DNA of 64,000 nt from Phocoena phocoena (taxonomy: Eukaryota > Chordata > Mammalia > Artiodactyla > Phocoenidae), in NCBI RefSeq assembly GCF_963924675.1, contig NC_089226.1, positions 40,317,124 through 40,381,123 of the forward strand, given 5' to 3'. Under the pieces are notes generated by a model. The model was given only the letters and a program-made list of their open reading frames with translations, did not search any database and was not told the DNA's origin. The translations under genes were made by a program, and so were the position numbers. Positions 1-12,528 of this stretch are shown piece after piece (position 1 is the first letter of the stretch; every line of letters begins with the position of its first letter).

Positions 1-79
1 TGACTTTGCAACCTTTTATTTTGCACCCTTCCTTTTCTTCACCTTCATTTCTCCATCTTTTCCTTTCCTTTCTTCCCCC

Positions 80-960
80 GGTCACAACCCCAGTACAGGC
101 ATGTCCTCCTCACCTTGTGCTTGGACCATTATATAAACCTCCTAACTGTGCACGCAGCATCCTCTATCTCACATTGGCTCACTCTTTTTTTTTTTTTTTT
201 TACCTTTTTTAAAATTGCATTTTTTTGAATTTTTTTTATATAGCAGGTTCTTATTAGCTATCTATTTTATACATATTAGTGTATATATGTCAGTCCCAAT
301 CTCCCAATTCATCCCACCCCTGCCCCCCGCAGCTTTCCCCCCTTGGTGTCCATACATTCAATTTTTTTCTCAGCATACACACTACTACTACATTAATCTT
401 CAAAATAGTAATTTTTATTGTCATTTTACTTGCTCCAAAATCTTCAGTTGCTTCCAATTGCCAATCAAGTAAAGTTCAACTGATTGGAGGACCTCTGCAA
501 TGGATATCCAGTTTGCCCCAATTCTCTCTGCATTGCTCTATGTGAGTGCCCGTTCCCCATGCAAATCCTCCACACCAGGCATTCACTCTCTGATCTAATC
601 ACTCTGCTTTATGGCAGATGCTTTGCATTAACCCCTGCATCTAAAATTTCCCTCTCTTTACAATTCACTTATATAAATTCTACCATTCTTTAAGACTCTA
701 CTTAAGTTCCACTTCCTCCGTGAAGTCTTTCTGGTTATCGTAGCTCTCTCTGAATGTGCAGAGAATTCACTGTCTGGACAACTCATCTAAATCTTATTTG
801 TAACTTGCAAAATCACTTGTCTTCTCCCGTGCATTCAGCATCTTTCTCTACCTGAGACTGGGAACATTGTCTTAGACCTCCCTGGATCCCTTATGTCACT
901 TAGTACATTGTGCTGTCACATATTACATTAAATATTGATTGAATATAGCTTAATATTTCA
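80..960 (+). repeat. L2 LINE fragment, split by an L1 tail
   Basis: The stretch 80-183 matches the end of the L2 reverse transcriptase region, and 390-960 matches the L2 3' region: the 'cagttgcttccaattgcc' block, the 'ccacttcctccgtgaagtc' block and the 'tgagactgggaacattgtctta' block. An L1 tail lies between the two parts. The copy is highly diverged, so its ends are approximate. Confidence 0.6.
184..380 (-). mobile_element. 5'-truncated L1, tail only
   Basis: A T-run at 184-203 is the poly(A) tail of a minus-strand insertion. The following sequence, 'cccaattcatcccacccctg' and 'ccttggtgtccatacattc', is the reverse complement of the L1 3' end seen at 38340-38400 (caccaagggggg type). It is inserted in the L2. 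Confidence 0.7.
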
Positions 961-1585
961 TATTTTATAAGGAGCTTCTGAATTCTGGAAGGCTTCTAAG
1001 AAATAATTTTCAATGTTAATTTTCATTATTTTGTTTATGGAGAAATACTGGTCAATAGAGAATGTTCATATCAAAGAGTTTTTTGTATATGGTCCACACA
1101 AATTCTTTAGGCAAGCCTCAAGTGCATTGGTTTGGTGGAAGAATGAATGAATGAATGAAATTTACAATGAAAGAAACAAAGGGTATCTTATTGACCACAA
1201 AGACAATTTTTAAAACACTCCCTCAAACATTAAAAGGATTATAGGATAGATTCTTGCTGGGGATGCGGGCCCAGATGGCCGCAGGAAGCCAAGGATACAG
1301 CATTACATTTAATCTTCATGTCTCTATAGGCTCCTCTTGGCTGTGACAATTTCTCATACTTCCCTCATTTTTGGTGACTTTGAAAATGTTGAGGAGTACT
1401 GCCCTGTTCTAAACCCTCAGAGTCTTCTGCTTCAGTTGGCAGAAAGGGAAAAAGACGGTGGAGGAGACACTTCAGATTCATAAAAACCCCAGCTTAGAGG
1501 AAGTAATAGCTTGGAAAATTTTGAACATTAAATAATACATGCTACTGGATTGTGAGGGAAAGAGTGAATTTAAAGAGAAACCTTG
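960..1585. other. Intron 6 sequence without a recognised element
   Basis: Apart from a short (GAAT)n run near 1142-1158, I see no gene or repeat here. A block at 1236-1250 (aaggattataggata) resembles the sequence just after the L1 tail at 7203-7217. Confidence 0.4.
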
Positions 1586-2318
1586 GGGGAGACCTTCAAG
1601 ATGGCAGAGGAGTAAGACGTGGAGATCACCTTCCTCCCCACAAATATATCAGAAACATCTACATGTGGAACAACTCCGACAGAACACCTACTGAATCCTG
1701 GCAGAAGACCTCAGACTTCCCAAAAGGGTCTTGCTGCTCCATTCGAATGTCAGGCCTGTGCCTCTGAGGTGGGAGAGCTTAGTTCAGGACATTGGTCCAC
1801 CAGAGACCTCCTGGCTCCACATAATATCAAATGGCAAAAGGTCTCCCATAGATCTCCATCTCAATGCTAAGACCCAGCTACACTCAATGACCAGCAAGCT
1901 ACAATGCTGGACATCCTATGCCAAACAACTAGCAAGACAGGAACACAACCCCACCCATTAGCAGAGAGGCTGCCTAAAATCATACTAAGGTCACAAACAC
2001 CCCAAAACACACCACCAGACGCGGTCATGCCCACCAGAAAGACAAGATCCAGCCTCATCCTCCAGAACACAGTCATTAGTCCCCTCCACCAGGAAGCCTA
2101 CACAACCCACTGAGCCAACCTTAGCCACTGGGGGCAGACACCAAAAACAATGAGAAGTATGAACTTGCTGCCTGTGAAAAGGAGACCCCAAACACAGTAA
2201 GTCAAGCAAAATGAGAAGACAGAGAAACACACAGCAGGTAAAGGAGCAAGGTAAAAACCCACCAGACAAAACAAATGAAGAGGAAATAGGTAGTCTACCT
2301 GAAAAATAATTCAGAGTA

Positions 2319-3070
2319 ATGAGAGCAAAGATAATCCAAAATCTTGGAAATAGAAAGGAGAAAATACAAGAAACGTTTAACAAGGACCTAGAAAAACTAA
2401 AGAGCAAACAAACAATGATGAACAAACAAAATTAAAATTCTCTAGAAGGAATCAATAGCAGAATAACTGAGGCAGAAGAACAGAAAAGTGACCCGGAAGA
2501 TAAAATAGTGGAAATAACTACTGCAGAGCAGAATAAAGAAAAAAGAATGGAAAGAAGTCAGGACCGTCTCAGAGACCTCTGGGACAACATTAAACACAAC
2601 AACACTCGAATTATAGGGCTCACAGAAGAAGAAGAGAAGAGAAAGGGACTGAGAAAATATTTGAAGAGATTATAGCTGACAACTTCCCTAATATGGGAAA
2701 GGAAATAGTTGATCAAGTCCAAGAAGTGCAGAGAGTCCCATACAGGATAAATCCAAGGAGAAACATGCAAAGACACATATTAATCAAACTATCAAAAATT
2801 AAATACAAAGAAAAAATATTAAAAGCAGCAAGGGAAAAACAACAGATAACATACAAGGGAATCCCCATAAGGTCAACAGCTGATCTTCCAGCAGAAACAC
2901 TGCAAGCCAGAAGGGAGTGGCAGGACATATTTAAAGTGATGAAAGGGAAAAACCTACAACCAAGTTTACTCTACCCAGCAAGGATCTCATTCAGATTCAA
3001 TGGAGAAATTAAAAACTTTACAGACAAGCAAAAGCTAAGAGAATTCAGCACTACCAAACCAGCTTTATAA
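2319..3070 (+). pseudogene. L1 ORF1 remnant
   Basis: The frame opens MRAKIIQNLGNRKEK and breaks after about 40 codons. It resumes in other frames as LEGINSRITEAEE and then as the C-terminal RNA-binding part, open at 2693-3070, which ends at a TAA. ORF1 proteins form trimers that bind L1 RNA; this copy cannot make one. Confidence 0.8.
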
Positions 3071-3152
3071 CAAATGCTAAAGGAACTTCTCTAGGCAGGA
3101 AACACAAGAGAAGGAAAAGACCTACAATCACAAACCCAAAACAATTAAGAAA

Positions 3153-6100
3153 ATGGTAATAGGAACATACATATCGATGACTACCTTAAATGTAAATGGA
3201 TTAACTGTTCCCACCAAAAGACATAGACTGGCTGAATGGATACAAAAACAAGACCCATATATATGCTGTCTACAAGAGACCCACTTCAGACCAGGGGACA
3301 CATACAGACTGAAAGTGAGGGGATGGAAAAAGATATTCCATGAAAATGGAAATCAAAAGAAAGCTGGAGTAGCAATTCTCATATCAGACAAAATAGACTT
3401 TAAAATAAAGACTATTACAAGAGACAAAGAAGGACACTACATAATGATCAAGGGATCGATCCAAGAAGAAGATATAACAATTGTAAATATTTATGCACCC
3501 AACACAGGAGAACCTCAATACATAAGGCAAAGGCTAACAGCCATAAAAGGGGAAATCAACAGTAACACAATTATCGCAGGAGAATTTAACACCCCACTTT
3601 CACCAATGGACACATCATCCAAAATGAAAATAAAGAAGGAAACACAAGCTTTAAATGATACATTAAACAAGATGGACTTAATTGATATTTATAGGACATT
3701 CCATCCAAAAACAACAGAATACACCTTCTTCTCACGTGCTCATGGAACATTCTCCAGGATAGATCATATCTTGGATCACAAATCAAGCCTTGGTAAATTT
3801 AAGAAAATTGAAATCACATCAAGTATCTTTTCTGACCACAATGCTATGAGACTAAATATCAATTACAGGAAAAAATCTGTAAAAAATACAAATACATGGA
3901 GGCTAAAGAGTACACTACTTAATAACCAAGAGATCACTGAAGAAATCAAAAAGTACCTAGAAACAAAGGACAATGAAAACACGATGACGTAAAATCTATG
4001 GGATGCAGCAAAAGCAGTTCTAAGAGGGAAGATTATAGTGATACAATCCTACGTGAAGAAACAAGAAACATCTCAAATAGACAACCTAACCTTACACATA
4101 AAGCAATTAGAGAAAGAACAGAAAAACCCCAAAGTTAGCAGAAGGAAAGAAATCATAAAGATCAGATCAGAAATAAATGAAAAAGAAATGTAGGAAACAA
4201 TAGCAAAGATCAATAAAACTAAAAGCTGGTTCTTTGAGGAGATAAACAAAATTGATAAACCATTCACCAGACTCATCAAGAAAAAAAGGGAGAAGACTCA
4301 AATCAATAGAATTAGAAATGAAAAAGGAGAAGTAACAACTGACACTGCAGAAATACAAAGGATCATTAGAGATTACTACAGGCAACTCTATGCCAATAAA
4401 ATGGACAAACTGGAAGAAATGGACAAATACTTAGAAAAGCACAACCTTCTGAGACTAAACCAGGAAGAAATAGAAAATATAAACAGACAAATCACAAGCA
4501 CTGAATTTGAGACTGGGATTAAAAATCTTCCAACAAACAAAAGCCCAGGACCAGATGGCTTCACAGGCGAATTCTATCAAACATTTAGAGAAGAGCTAAC
4601 ACCTATCGTTCTCAAACTCTTCCAAAATATAGAAGAGGGAGAAACACTCCCAAACTCATTCTACGAGACCACCATCAGCCTGATACCAAAGCCAGAAAAA
4701 ATCTCACAAAGAGAGAAAACTACATGCCAATATCACTGATATGAACACATATGCAAAAATCCTCAACAAAATACTAGCAAACAGAATCCAAAAGCACATT
4801 AAAAGGATTATACACCATGATCAAGTGGGGTTTATACCAAAAATGCAAGGATTCTTCAATATGCGCAAATCAATCAATCTGATACACCATATTAACAAAT
4901 TGAAGGAGAAAAACCATAAGATCATCTCAATAGATGCAGAAAAAGCTTTTGACAAAATTCAACATCCATTTATGATAAAAACCCTCCAGAAAGTAGGCAT
5001 AGAGGGAACTTACCTCAACATAATAAAGGCCATATATGACAAACCCACAGACAACATCCTCCTCAATGAATGACTGAAAGCATTTCCACTGAGATCAGGA
5101 ACAAGGCAAGGCTGCCCACTCTTACCACTATTATTCAACATAGTTTTGGAAGTTTTAGCCACAGCAATCAGAGAATTAAAATAAATAAAAGGAATCCAAA
5201 TCAAAAAGGAAGAAGTAAAGCTGTCACTGTTTGCAGATGACATGATACTATACATAGAGAATCCTAAAGATGTTACCAGAAAAGTACTAGAGCTAATCAG
5301 TGATTTTGGTAAAGTAGCAGGATACAAAATTAATGCACAGAAATTTCTTGCATTCCTACATACTAATGATGAAAAATCTGAAAGAGAAATTAAGGAAAGA
5401 CTCCCATTTACCATTGGAACAAAAAGAATAAAATACCTAGGAATAAACCTACTGAAGGAGACAAAAGACCTGTATGCAGAAAACCATAAGACACTGATGA
5501 AAGAAATTAAAGATGATACAAACAGATGGAGAGATATACCATTTTCTTGGATTAGAACTAGAACAAAAAATTTCACAATATGTATGGAAACACAAAAGAC
5601 CCCAAATAGCCAAAGCAATCTTGAGAAAGTAAAATGGAGCTGGAGGAATCAGGCTCCCTGATTTCAGACTATACTACAAAGCTACAGTAATCAAGACAGT
5701 CTGGTACTGGCACAAAAACAGATATATACATCAATGGAACAGTATAGAAAGCTCAGAGTTAAACCATGCACATCTGGTCACCTTATTTTTGATAAAGGAG
5801 GCATAAACTTACCATGGAGAAAAGACAGCCTCTTCAATAAGTGGTGCTGGGAAAACTAGACAGCTACATGTAAAAGAATGAAATTAGAACACTCCCTAAC
5901 ACCATACACAAAAATAAACTCAAAATGAGTTAAAGACCTAAGTGTAAGGCCAGACACTCTAAAACTCTTAGCAGAAAACATAGGCAGAATACTCTATGAC
6001 ATAAATCACAGCAAGATCCTTTTTCACCCACCTCCTAGAGAAATGGAAATAAACCAATGGGACCTAATGAAACTTAATAGCTTTTGCACAGCAAAGGAAA

Positions 6101-6847
6101 CCATAAACAAGATAAAAGGCAACCCTCAAAATGGGAGAAAACATTTGCAAATGAAGCAATTGACAAATGATTTATCTCCAAAATTTGCAAGCAGCTCATG
6201 CAGCTCAATATCAATAAAAACAAACAACCCAATCAAAAATGGGCAGGATACCTAAATAGACATTCCTCCAAAGAAGATATACAGATTGCCAACAAACACA
6301 TGAAAGGATGCTCAACATCACTAGTCATTAGAGAAATGCAAATCAAAACTACAATGAGGTATCACCTCACACCAGTCAGAATGGCCATCATCAAAATATC
6401 TACAAACAATAAATGCTGGAAAGGGTGTGGAGAAAAGTGAGCCCTCTTGCACTGTTGGTGGTAATGTAAGTTGATAGAGCCATTATGGAGAACAGTATGA
6501 AGGTTCCTTAAAAAACTAAAATAGAACTACCATACGACCCTGCAGTCCCACTACTGGGCATATACCCTGAGATAACCATAATTCCCAAAGAGTCATGTAC
6601 CACAGTGTTCATTGCAGCTCTATTTACAATAGTCAGGACGTGGAAGCAACCTAAGTGTCCATCAACAGATGAATGGATAAAGAAGATGTGGCTTATATAT
6701 ACAATGGAATATTACTGAGCCATAAAAAGAAACGAAATTGAGTTATTTGTAGTGAGGTGGATGGACCTAGAGTCTGTCATACACAGTGAAGTAAGTCAGA
6801 AAGAGAAAAACAAATACTGTATGCTAACACATACATATGGGATCTAA
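3153..6847 (+). pseudogene. L1 ORF2 remnant (endonuclease and reverse transcriptase)
   Basis: The first 279 codons (3153-3992) are open and cover the endonuclease domain. Stops and shifts then interrupt the reverse transcriptase (4401-5073, then 5242-5661) and the Cys-rich C-terminal part (the CWKGCGEK motif near 6415-6438). An intact catalytic FADDM is readable, but the whole is not translatable. Confidence 0.88.
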
Positions 6848-7374
6848 AAAAAAAAAGGTTATGAAGAACCTAGGGGCAGGACAGGAATAAAGACGTGGAC
6901 GTAGAGAATTGACTTGAGGACATGGGGAGGGGGAAGGGTAAGATGGGACAAAGTGAGAGAGTGGCATGGACATATATACACTACCAAGTGTAAAATAGGT
7001 AGCTAGTGGGAAGCAGCCACATAGCACAGGGAGATCAGCTCGGTGCTTTGTGACCACCTGGAGGAGTGGGATAGGGAGTGTGGGAGGGAGACACAAGAGG
7101 GAGGAGATATGGGGATATATGTATAGCAGATTCACTTTGTTATAAAGCAGAAACTAAAACACCACTGTAAAGCACTTATATTCCAATAAAGATGTTAAAA
7201 AAAAAGGATTGTAGGATAAGAGCAATACTTGTTGGTATCACACTGTACATTTTATAATGCTTTCACAGACATCTTTGCATATGATTCTACAATAAGAAGT
7301 CACAGGAGTCTGCATCCACTTAATGAATTGTTCGATTCAATTTGAAAAAATAGTATATGCTGCGGGAGCCAAGA

Positions 7375-7495
7375 GAAAATTATTCAGGTGTCAGGGGAGG
7401 CTTTACTTAAGAGGTGACATTAGAGTTAGAGTTTGAAGGAAAAAATGGCATTATACTGGACAGGGAGAAAAAGGAATTCTGTGTAGTGGGGGCTT
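7375..7495 (-). repeat. L2 fragment
   Basis: The segment 'ggggaggctttacttaagaggtgac' resembles the reverse complement of internal L2 sequence. It is short and diverged. Confidence 0.4.
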
Positions 7496-7573
7496 AAGTT
7501 ATATCAGGCTGTTCTTGAGCCAAAAAGGTTAACCTTCCTTGACTAGTTCATCTCCAATGAAAGAGAGTCCTGC

Positions 7574-7701
7574 TGGGACTTCCCTGGTGGTCCAGTAGTT
7601 AAGACCCTGTGTTTCCATGCAGGAGGCACGGGTTGGACCCCTGGTCAGGGAACTAAGATCCCACATGCTGCGTGGTGGCCAAAACAAAACAAAACAAAAA
7701 G
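7574..7701 (+). mobile_element. tRNA-derived SINE (short form) with 12-bp target duplication
   Basis: The head is 'gggacttccctggtggtcca', followed by degenerate A- and B-box regions and an A-rich tail of AAAAC units. Flanking direct repeats agagagtcctgc at 7562-7573 and 7702-7713 are identical, which marks a retrotransposed insertion. It lies in HEPHL1 intron 6, 128 bp long. Confidence 0.9.
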
Positions 7702-7734
7702 AGAGAGTCCTGCCATATTCCCTTTTCAAAACTG

Positions 7735-7856
7735 TCTGCTTCATATGTGCAAGCACCTTACTCTCTTCTGTGTCAGCTTAGTATTTCCCATGGCATTTAA
7801 CGTTGCAGCTTGCACACAGCAGATGTTCATAAAATGTTTGATGAATAAATGAATCT
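7735..7856 (+). repeat. L2 3' end fragment
   Basis: The end reads 'gttcataaaatgtttgatgaataaatgaat', the usual L2 3' terminus with a diverged TGAATGA-type end. Confidence 0.5.
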
Positions 7857-8077
7857 AGTGCTTTGATTTAGCCAACAAATCATGAAGCAATAAATACTCC
7901 TCCATGTCTCAGCTGTACACATTACAGGGCTCAGAGCTCCTTAAGTGAAGCCATTATGCTATCTATGCAGTATATGCTCATAAGAGCAGTGCCTCGCCTA
8001 CAAATGAGATCACAGCGAAAAGCCTAATCGATGCTTCTCTTATGAGAGACTTAGCAACACCAGCAAAGAGAGCTTAC

Positions 8078-8246
8078 CTGCCAGAGGCATTTAGGGGAAG
8101 ACCACTGAATTTGTTATAGCCTTGAGGACCATAATCCCAAAGAATTTTTTCAGCTGCTATAAAATAGTGCTTCTGTTGACCCTTCATCTTGGGGTGAAAA
8201 ATACCACTTTTGCAGTTACCAACATTGTATTGCCCCAGCATGCCAG
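8078..8246 (-). CDS. HEPHL1: HEPHL1 coding exon 6 (end of domain 2, start of domain 3)
   Basis: The 169-nt exon encodes residues 355-410 plus two bases of codon 411. It starts AGMLGQYNVGNCKSG, supplying the axial Met357 of the domain 2 type 1 copper site and Cys366 of the domain 2 disulfide. It then enters domain 3 with YFIAAEKILWDYGPQGYNKFSG. Asn407 in N-A-S is a possible glycosylation site. The acceptor is CTTCTGCAG|CT and the donor GGCAG|GTAAGC. Exon 7 is not found between 1 and 8077, so the coding sequence continues outside the window, toward lower coordinates. Three positions (364, 369, 394) are Gly where I recall Asp, Asp and Ala in human. Confidence 0.95.
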
Positions 8247-8279
8247 CTGCAGAAGAGAGGAAAGCCATGAGCCAAGGTA

Positions 8280-9170
8280 TAAACGCTCCGAAAGAAATCA
8301 TACAGGAAAAGAATGATAGATTTGACTTCATGAACATTTAAAACTTTTGTATGGAAAACAGGACCGTAAACAAAGTTAAAAGTAAAAAATAAACAGTGGG
8401 TAGGGGGATATTTTAGCACATATGACAAAAGATTAATATGTAAATACCTTTTATAAATAAGAAAGAAAAAAGTAAATATCCCAATAGAAAATGTGCAAGG
8501 GACATTTATAGGTTATTCACAGAAGAAATACTACTGACCCATGAACAAGAAAAAAGAAAAGTTCAACCTTAATAGTAATCAAGTGATACTGTTGTTCATT
8601 TATGAGATTGGTAAAGACCAGAAAGACTAGTAATTATCAGTGTTGTCAGATGAACAGGGAAAAGGGAATGCTCACACACTATGAGTGAAGAGTAACAATT
8701 TCTAAAGGAGAATTCGGCCATATATGTCCATAGCTTAAAAAAAATTAAACTCTTCAACCCAGGAATTCTAAATCTAGTAGTTTTTCCAAGGAAATGTCAG
8801 ACAAAGTACAAACATTTCTATAAATTGATGTTTATGAGTGTTTAGCAAAAAATAGGGAAAATATAAGTGTTAATAAAGACTGTTGGTTAAGTAAATTGTA
8901 ATCTCCTTACAAAGGACACTGGAAGGATTAACAACGATGTAGTAGATCTATATTCACTGACATATAAATTTATTTCTGGTATATTAAAAAGTGGAAAAGG
9001 GCAGTATTAATAGGTTGATTTCATTTTATATATAACATAAGCATTTATATATTAAGGTCTAGAAAATAGGAAGGATATTCATCAAAATGTGACACCATTA
9101 TCTCTAGAGGTAATTACTAATTTTAAAATTGAATTATACGTATCTTCTAATTTTTAAACATTTTTTATGA
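8280..9170 (+). repeat. Old L1 3' region, diverged
   Basis: Phrases such as 'gatttgacttcatgaacatt', 'gaaaatgtgcaagggacatt' and 'acccaggaattctaaatcta' resemble the C-terminal ORF2 and 3' region of old mammalian L1s. No frame stays open. Ends are approximate. Confidence 0.5.
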
Positions 9171-9309
9171 GGCTATGGACAATTTAGGAAACATTGTATT
9201 TCAGTAACGTATTCCAGCTTATGTCCACAACTACTGGCCACATTTAGCAATCTTACTAATCTCAAATGGCTGCTAATGCCTTGATTAGTTTCTTCTCAGA
9301 TTTAGGGAT

Positions 9310-9635
9310 CGTGTGTGGAGAACATTTACGATTTACCCTTTTAGGGAGTTTCAGGTATACCACACAGTATTGTTGACTGTAGTCACCATGGGGTATATTA
9401 GATCTCCAGAACCCATTCATCTTGCATAACTGAAACTCTGTATTCTTTGAGCTCTCAAGTGTTCTCACCACCATCACAACAAAAATGTTTAACTACGTGA
9501 AGTAATAGATATATTAATTGCTTGAGTGTAAGGTAATCACACCTTACAAGTATAGCAAAACGTCAAGTTGTACCTCTTAAATACATACAAATCCTATTTG
9601 TCAATTATACCTCAATAAAGCTGGGGGTAGGAGCA
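9310..9635 (+). repeat. Old L1 3' UTR fragment
   Basis: The end 'caattatacctcaataaagc' and the upstream 'aagttgtacctcttaaatac' are typical of L1M-type 3' ends. Confidence 0.55.
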
Positions 9636-9654
9636 GGGAAGAATAGTAACTTTG

Positions 9655-9732
9655 TCTTGTTCATCTTTGTCTTCCCAGGAGAGTGTCTTAAACATATTAA
9701 CTGAGCAGCTCAACATTTGCTGAATTGAATTT
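9655..9732 (+). repeat. L2 3' end fragment
   Basis: The phrase 'cttgttcatctttgtcttcc' followed by a TGCTGAATTGA-like end matches the L2 3' terminus. Confidence 0.45.
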
Positions 9733-9984
9733 AACTGGAATAACCCAGTGGACAAATGTGAGGTTTGCTTAAGGTTTTTGGGAACAAAAATGTGTTATGA
9801 AATCAGCCCTGAAGAGCTGATTCCCTGACTTCATAGTGACTGTGTGTAGTTAGTCAGTATCCAAGTGGAATCACACACCATTTCTTCTATGTTTATCCCG
9901 TTGACACATTTTCTTTTTATATTCTTGTTTTTACCATGTTAGGCCAAACTTTTAATATGTCATAACTCTAATGTTGCCAATACT

Positions 9985-11045
9985 TCTTAACTGGCATCCA
10001 GTAGCCAGAGTCTCTCCATTGTGTCCTTTCTGCACACAGACATCATATTTATCTTCCTAAACCACTGCACTGATTATGTCACTAGTGTGCCTAAGGATCT
10101 AGAAGGACTTACTCTTGCCTTCTAGACAATCCTTAGTCTTGCCATTCAAAGATGCTTGCCTGGGGCCCATTCTGCCTCTCTAAGGCTTCTCCTTCATCAC
10201 TCCTCTGACATGAGCCTAAGGTCCAGCTAAGTAAAGACCTATTCCCAAGGAACCTGAACCAAATCATTCAACAGGTATTTGTCAACAAATGTTTATCATT
10301 CATCTTTCATAGGATTTTGTACCTATCATTGCATTGTGTCTCAGTATAAGGAAGAATGTTCTCACAGAGCAGCCCAGAGATGAAACAAGCTGCTACAATT
10401 ACTAGGTTGGGATTAACATATACACACTACTATATATAAAATAGGTAATCAACAAGGACCTACTGTATAGCACAGGGAACTATACTCAATACTCTGTAAT
10501 AACCTATATAGGAAAAGAATCTGAAAAAGAATAGATATAAGAATATGTATAACTTACTTTGCTGTATACCTGAAACTAACACATTGTAAATCAAATATAC
10601 TCCAATATAAAATAAAATAAAAATTTTAAAAAGAGATGTCCAAAAGAGAATTCAAGAATTGGATGGGGGATTGGTCCAGATTATCTATAAATTCCTTTTC
10701 AGTGGTAAAAATTTATTATTCTATTTACAATTGCCCATGTGTTTTTCCCAGCTCATGTTGCTTCCTCTGCCTGGAAAACCTTTTTCCCCTTCTTCATCTA
10801 TCAAATTCCTAACATTTAGAGGCTCAGATTAGGGACCACCTCCTCAGGAAGCCTCTCTGCTCCAGCAAAGTGATAGAGCACTTAAAGAGCATTTATCATT
10901 CTGCCTCAGGTTTTATTCATTTTGTAAATGTCTAACTATATGTAACTACTAGATTCCAGGTTCATAGAAGGTCTTATCATTTCTTTCAACCACCTCTTAC
11001 CTGGTTCATAGGGGTGTGATTAATAAATACCTGTTGATAAGATGC
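9985..11045 (+). repeat. L2 pieces interrupted by an L1 tail
   Basis: L2-like blocks lie at 9985-10255 ('cttcctaaaccactgcactg') and 10735-11045 ('ggaccacctcctcaggaagc', ending near 'taataaatacctgttgat'). An L1 tail (10404-10635) sits between them. The L2 assignment rests on remembered consensus blocks. Confidence 0.5.
10404..10635 (+). mobile_element. 5'-truncated L1, tail only
   Basis: The sequence 'aacaaggacctactgtatag' followed by 'gtaataacctatatagg' and 'ctccaatataaaataaaata' is the same tail type as 23340-23590 and 44880-45100. Only about 230 bp inserted. Confidence 0.8.
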
Positions 11046-11201
11046 CAAATAGACATTATACACTTTTCCTATGTTTAATATTTAATTAAATATAACACGT
11101 ACAAGAATCTATTCAACAGCAGGCACTGAATGAGCACCATTGATTGCGTGGTTTAATTGTACCATTGTAAGCATCTCTACACTGGTCTCTGTCCTTTTTA
11201 C

Positions 11202-11456
11202 CTTGAAAGTGATCACTGACTTGGCAGGTTATCATCCACTTCCCAGGATTCTCAACTATCATTTCTGTTGTCAGGAAGGTGGCTGGGAAGAGGTTGACGA
11301 CATCAGTCCGATGGCCTCTGCTGATGAAGGTGTTACCATAAAAATAGATGGAATGGATGTCTATCTCATTCCCCATTCCAAACAGGTGCCAGGACACTGA
11401 TTCACCAGCACACATATCAGGCTCGGGGAAGTTTCCAAAGAGGTATCCATTGAGCG
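11202..11456 (-). CDS. HEPHL1: HEPHL1 coding exon 5 (domain 2, type 1 copper site)
   Basis: The 255-nt exon encodes residues 270-354 plus one base. It contains NGYLFGNFPEPDMC, then ESVSWHLFGMGNEIDIHS, the strand RGHRTDVVNLFPATF and the end GKWMITCQVSDHFQ. By alignment with ceruloplasmin domain 2, His304, Cys347 and His352 are type 1 (blue) copper ligands; the axial Met357 comes from exon 6. Cys285 pairs with Cys366 of exon 6 in the family fold. The acceptor is TTTTTCAG|CG after a strong pyrimidine tract, and the donor is CAAG|GTAAAA. It differs from human, as remembered, at only a few positions. Confidence 0.96.
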
Positions 11457-12528
11457 CTGAAAAACAGAAACACTAGTGGAAAAGATTCCCCTGCAGAGGC
11501 GAGCAGATCCAGAAGAAATGGTAACACATGCTCCAGCACAGTTGAAAATTAGCACAGATTATTGCTTGTAATGTTTTTGTGCAGAAAGGCATGATTTCTT
11601 TGGTAAAATACAGTCCCAGAAAGGAATGAAAAGCATTAGTCTTTTCAAGAGAAAAGCACTCAATAAAAGTGATCAGCAACATGCAAACAGCCTTCGAGCT
11701 GTTATGTGAACACAATGAGATCAAGAGCAAACAAAAGCACTGTTCATACTTCCAGGACAGCTTGGCCATCTCTTACCTCCATCTCTATTTACATATTTAC
11801 CTTCCCCACCAGATCTGTTCCTTGTAATTAGAAACCCTGTCTTACCTCACAGCGGGAAAGCTGACACATAGTAGCTACTTAAATGACAAAAGCATGCAGC
11901 AAGAAGAAAAGGAAAAGAACTGATTAGAAGGGACTTATGAGACATGTTAATTTTTTTTGCCATTTCTCCCATCCCCATCCCCTGCCTCTTTAACCACCAA
12001 TTTGTTCTCTGGATCTATGAACTTGGTTTTGGGGGTTTTGTTTGTTTGTTTGTTTGTTTGCTTAGATTCCACATATAAAAGAGGTCTTTCAATATTTGCC
12101 CTCCGTGTCTGACTTATTTCACTTAGCATAATGCCCTAAAAGTCCACCATGCTGTTGCAAATGGCGAGATTTCATTCTTTTTTATGGCTGAATAATATTC
12201 TATTATTATATACCACAATTTCTTTATCCATTCATCCATCAATGGACACTTAGGCTGTTTCCATATATTGGCTATTGTAAATAATGCTGCAATGATCATG
12301 GGGGGTGCATATATCTTTTTGAATTAGTGTTTTCATTTTCTTCAGATAAATACCCAGGAGCAAAATTTCTGGATCATATGATAAGCTTATTTTTAGTTTG
12401 TTTAAGGAAACTCCATACTGGTTTTCATAGTGGTTGTACCAATTTACACTTGTTATTTCTTCTCTTTTTGATAATAGCCATTCTAACAGGTATGAGGTGA
12501 TATCTTGTGGGGTTTTTTGTTTGTTTGT

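Larger units (their letters stand above)
1586..7205 (+). mobile_element. Near full-length L1 with degraded ORF1 and ORF2
   Basis: The element runs from a 5' region beginning 'gggagaccttcaagatggca' to an A-run after 'ccaataaagatgtt' at 7170-7205. An ORF1 remnant lies at 2319-3070: coiled-coil region, then the RNA-binding core, broken by stops and frameshifts. ORF2 begins at 3153 (MVIGTYISMTTLNVNGL) and its remnants run to about 6847. They include the endonuclease (CCLQETHF near the start, SDHN at about 3833), the fingers/palm region with NKSPGPDGF at 4540-4560, and the FADDM motif near 5230. The first clear stop is after ENTMT at 3990, so it cannot encode a full ORF2. It lies antisense to HEPHL1 in intron 6. 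Confidence 0.92.

Noticed and set aside
4401..5661. Reverse-transcriptase frames that could suggest a standalone RT gene or a retron-like system
   Set aside because: They are parts of an L1 ORF2 with endonuclease upstream, a Cys-rich C-terminus downstream and many stops.
1..8077. Search for HEPHL1 exon 7
   Set aside because: No minus-strand segment resembles the expected domain 3 sequence; exon 7 is taken to lie outside the window.
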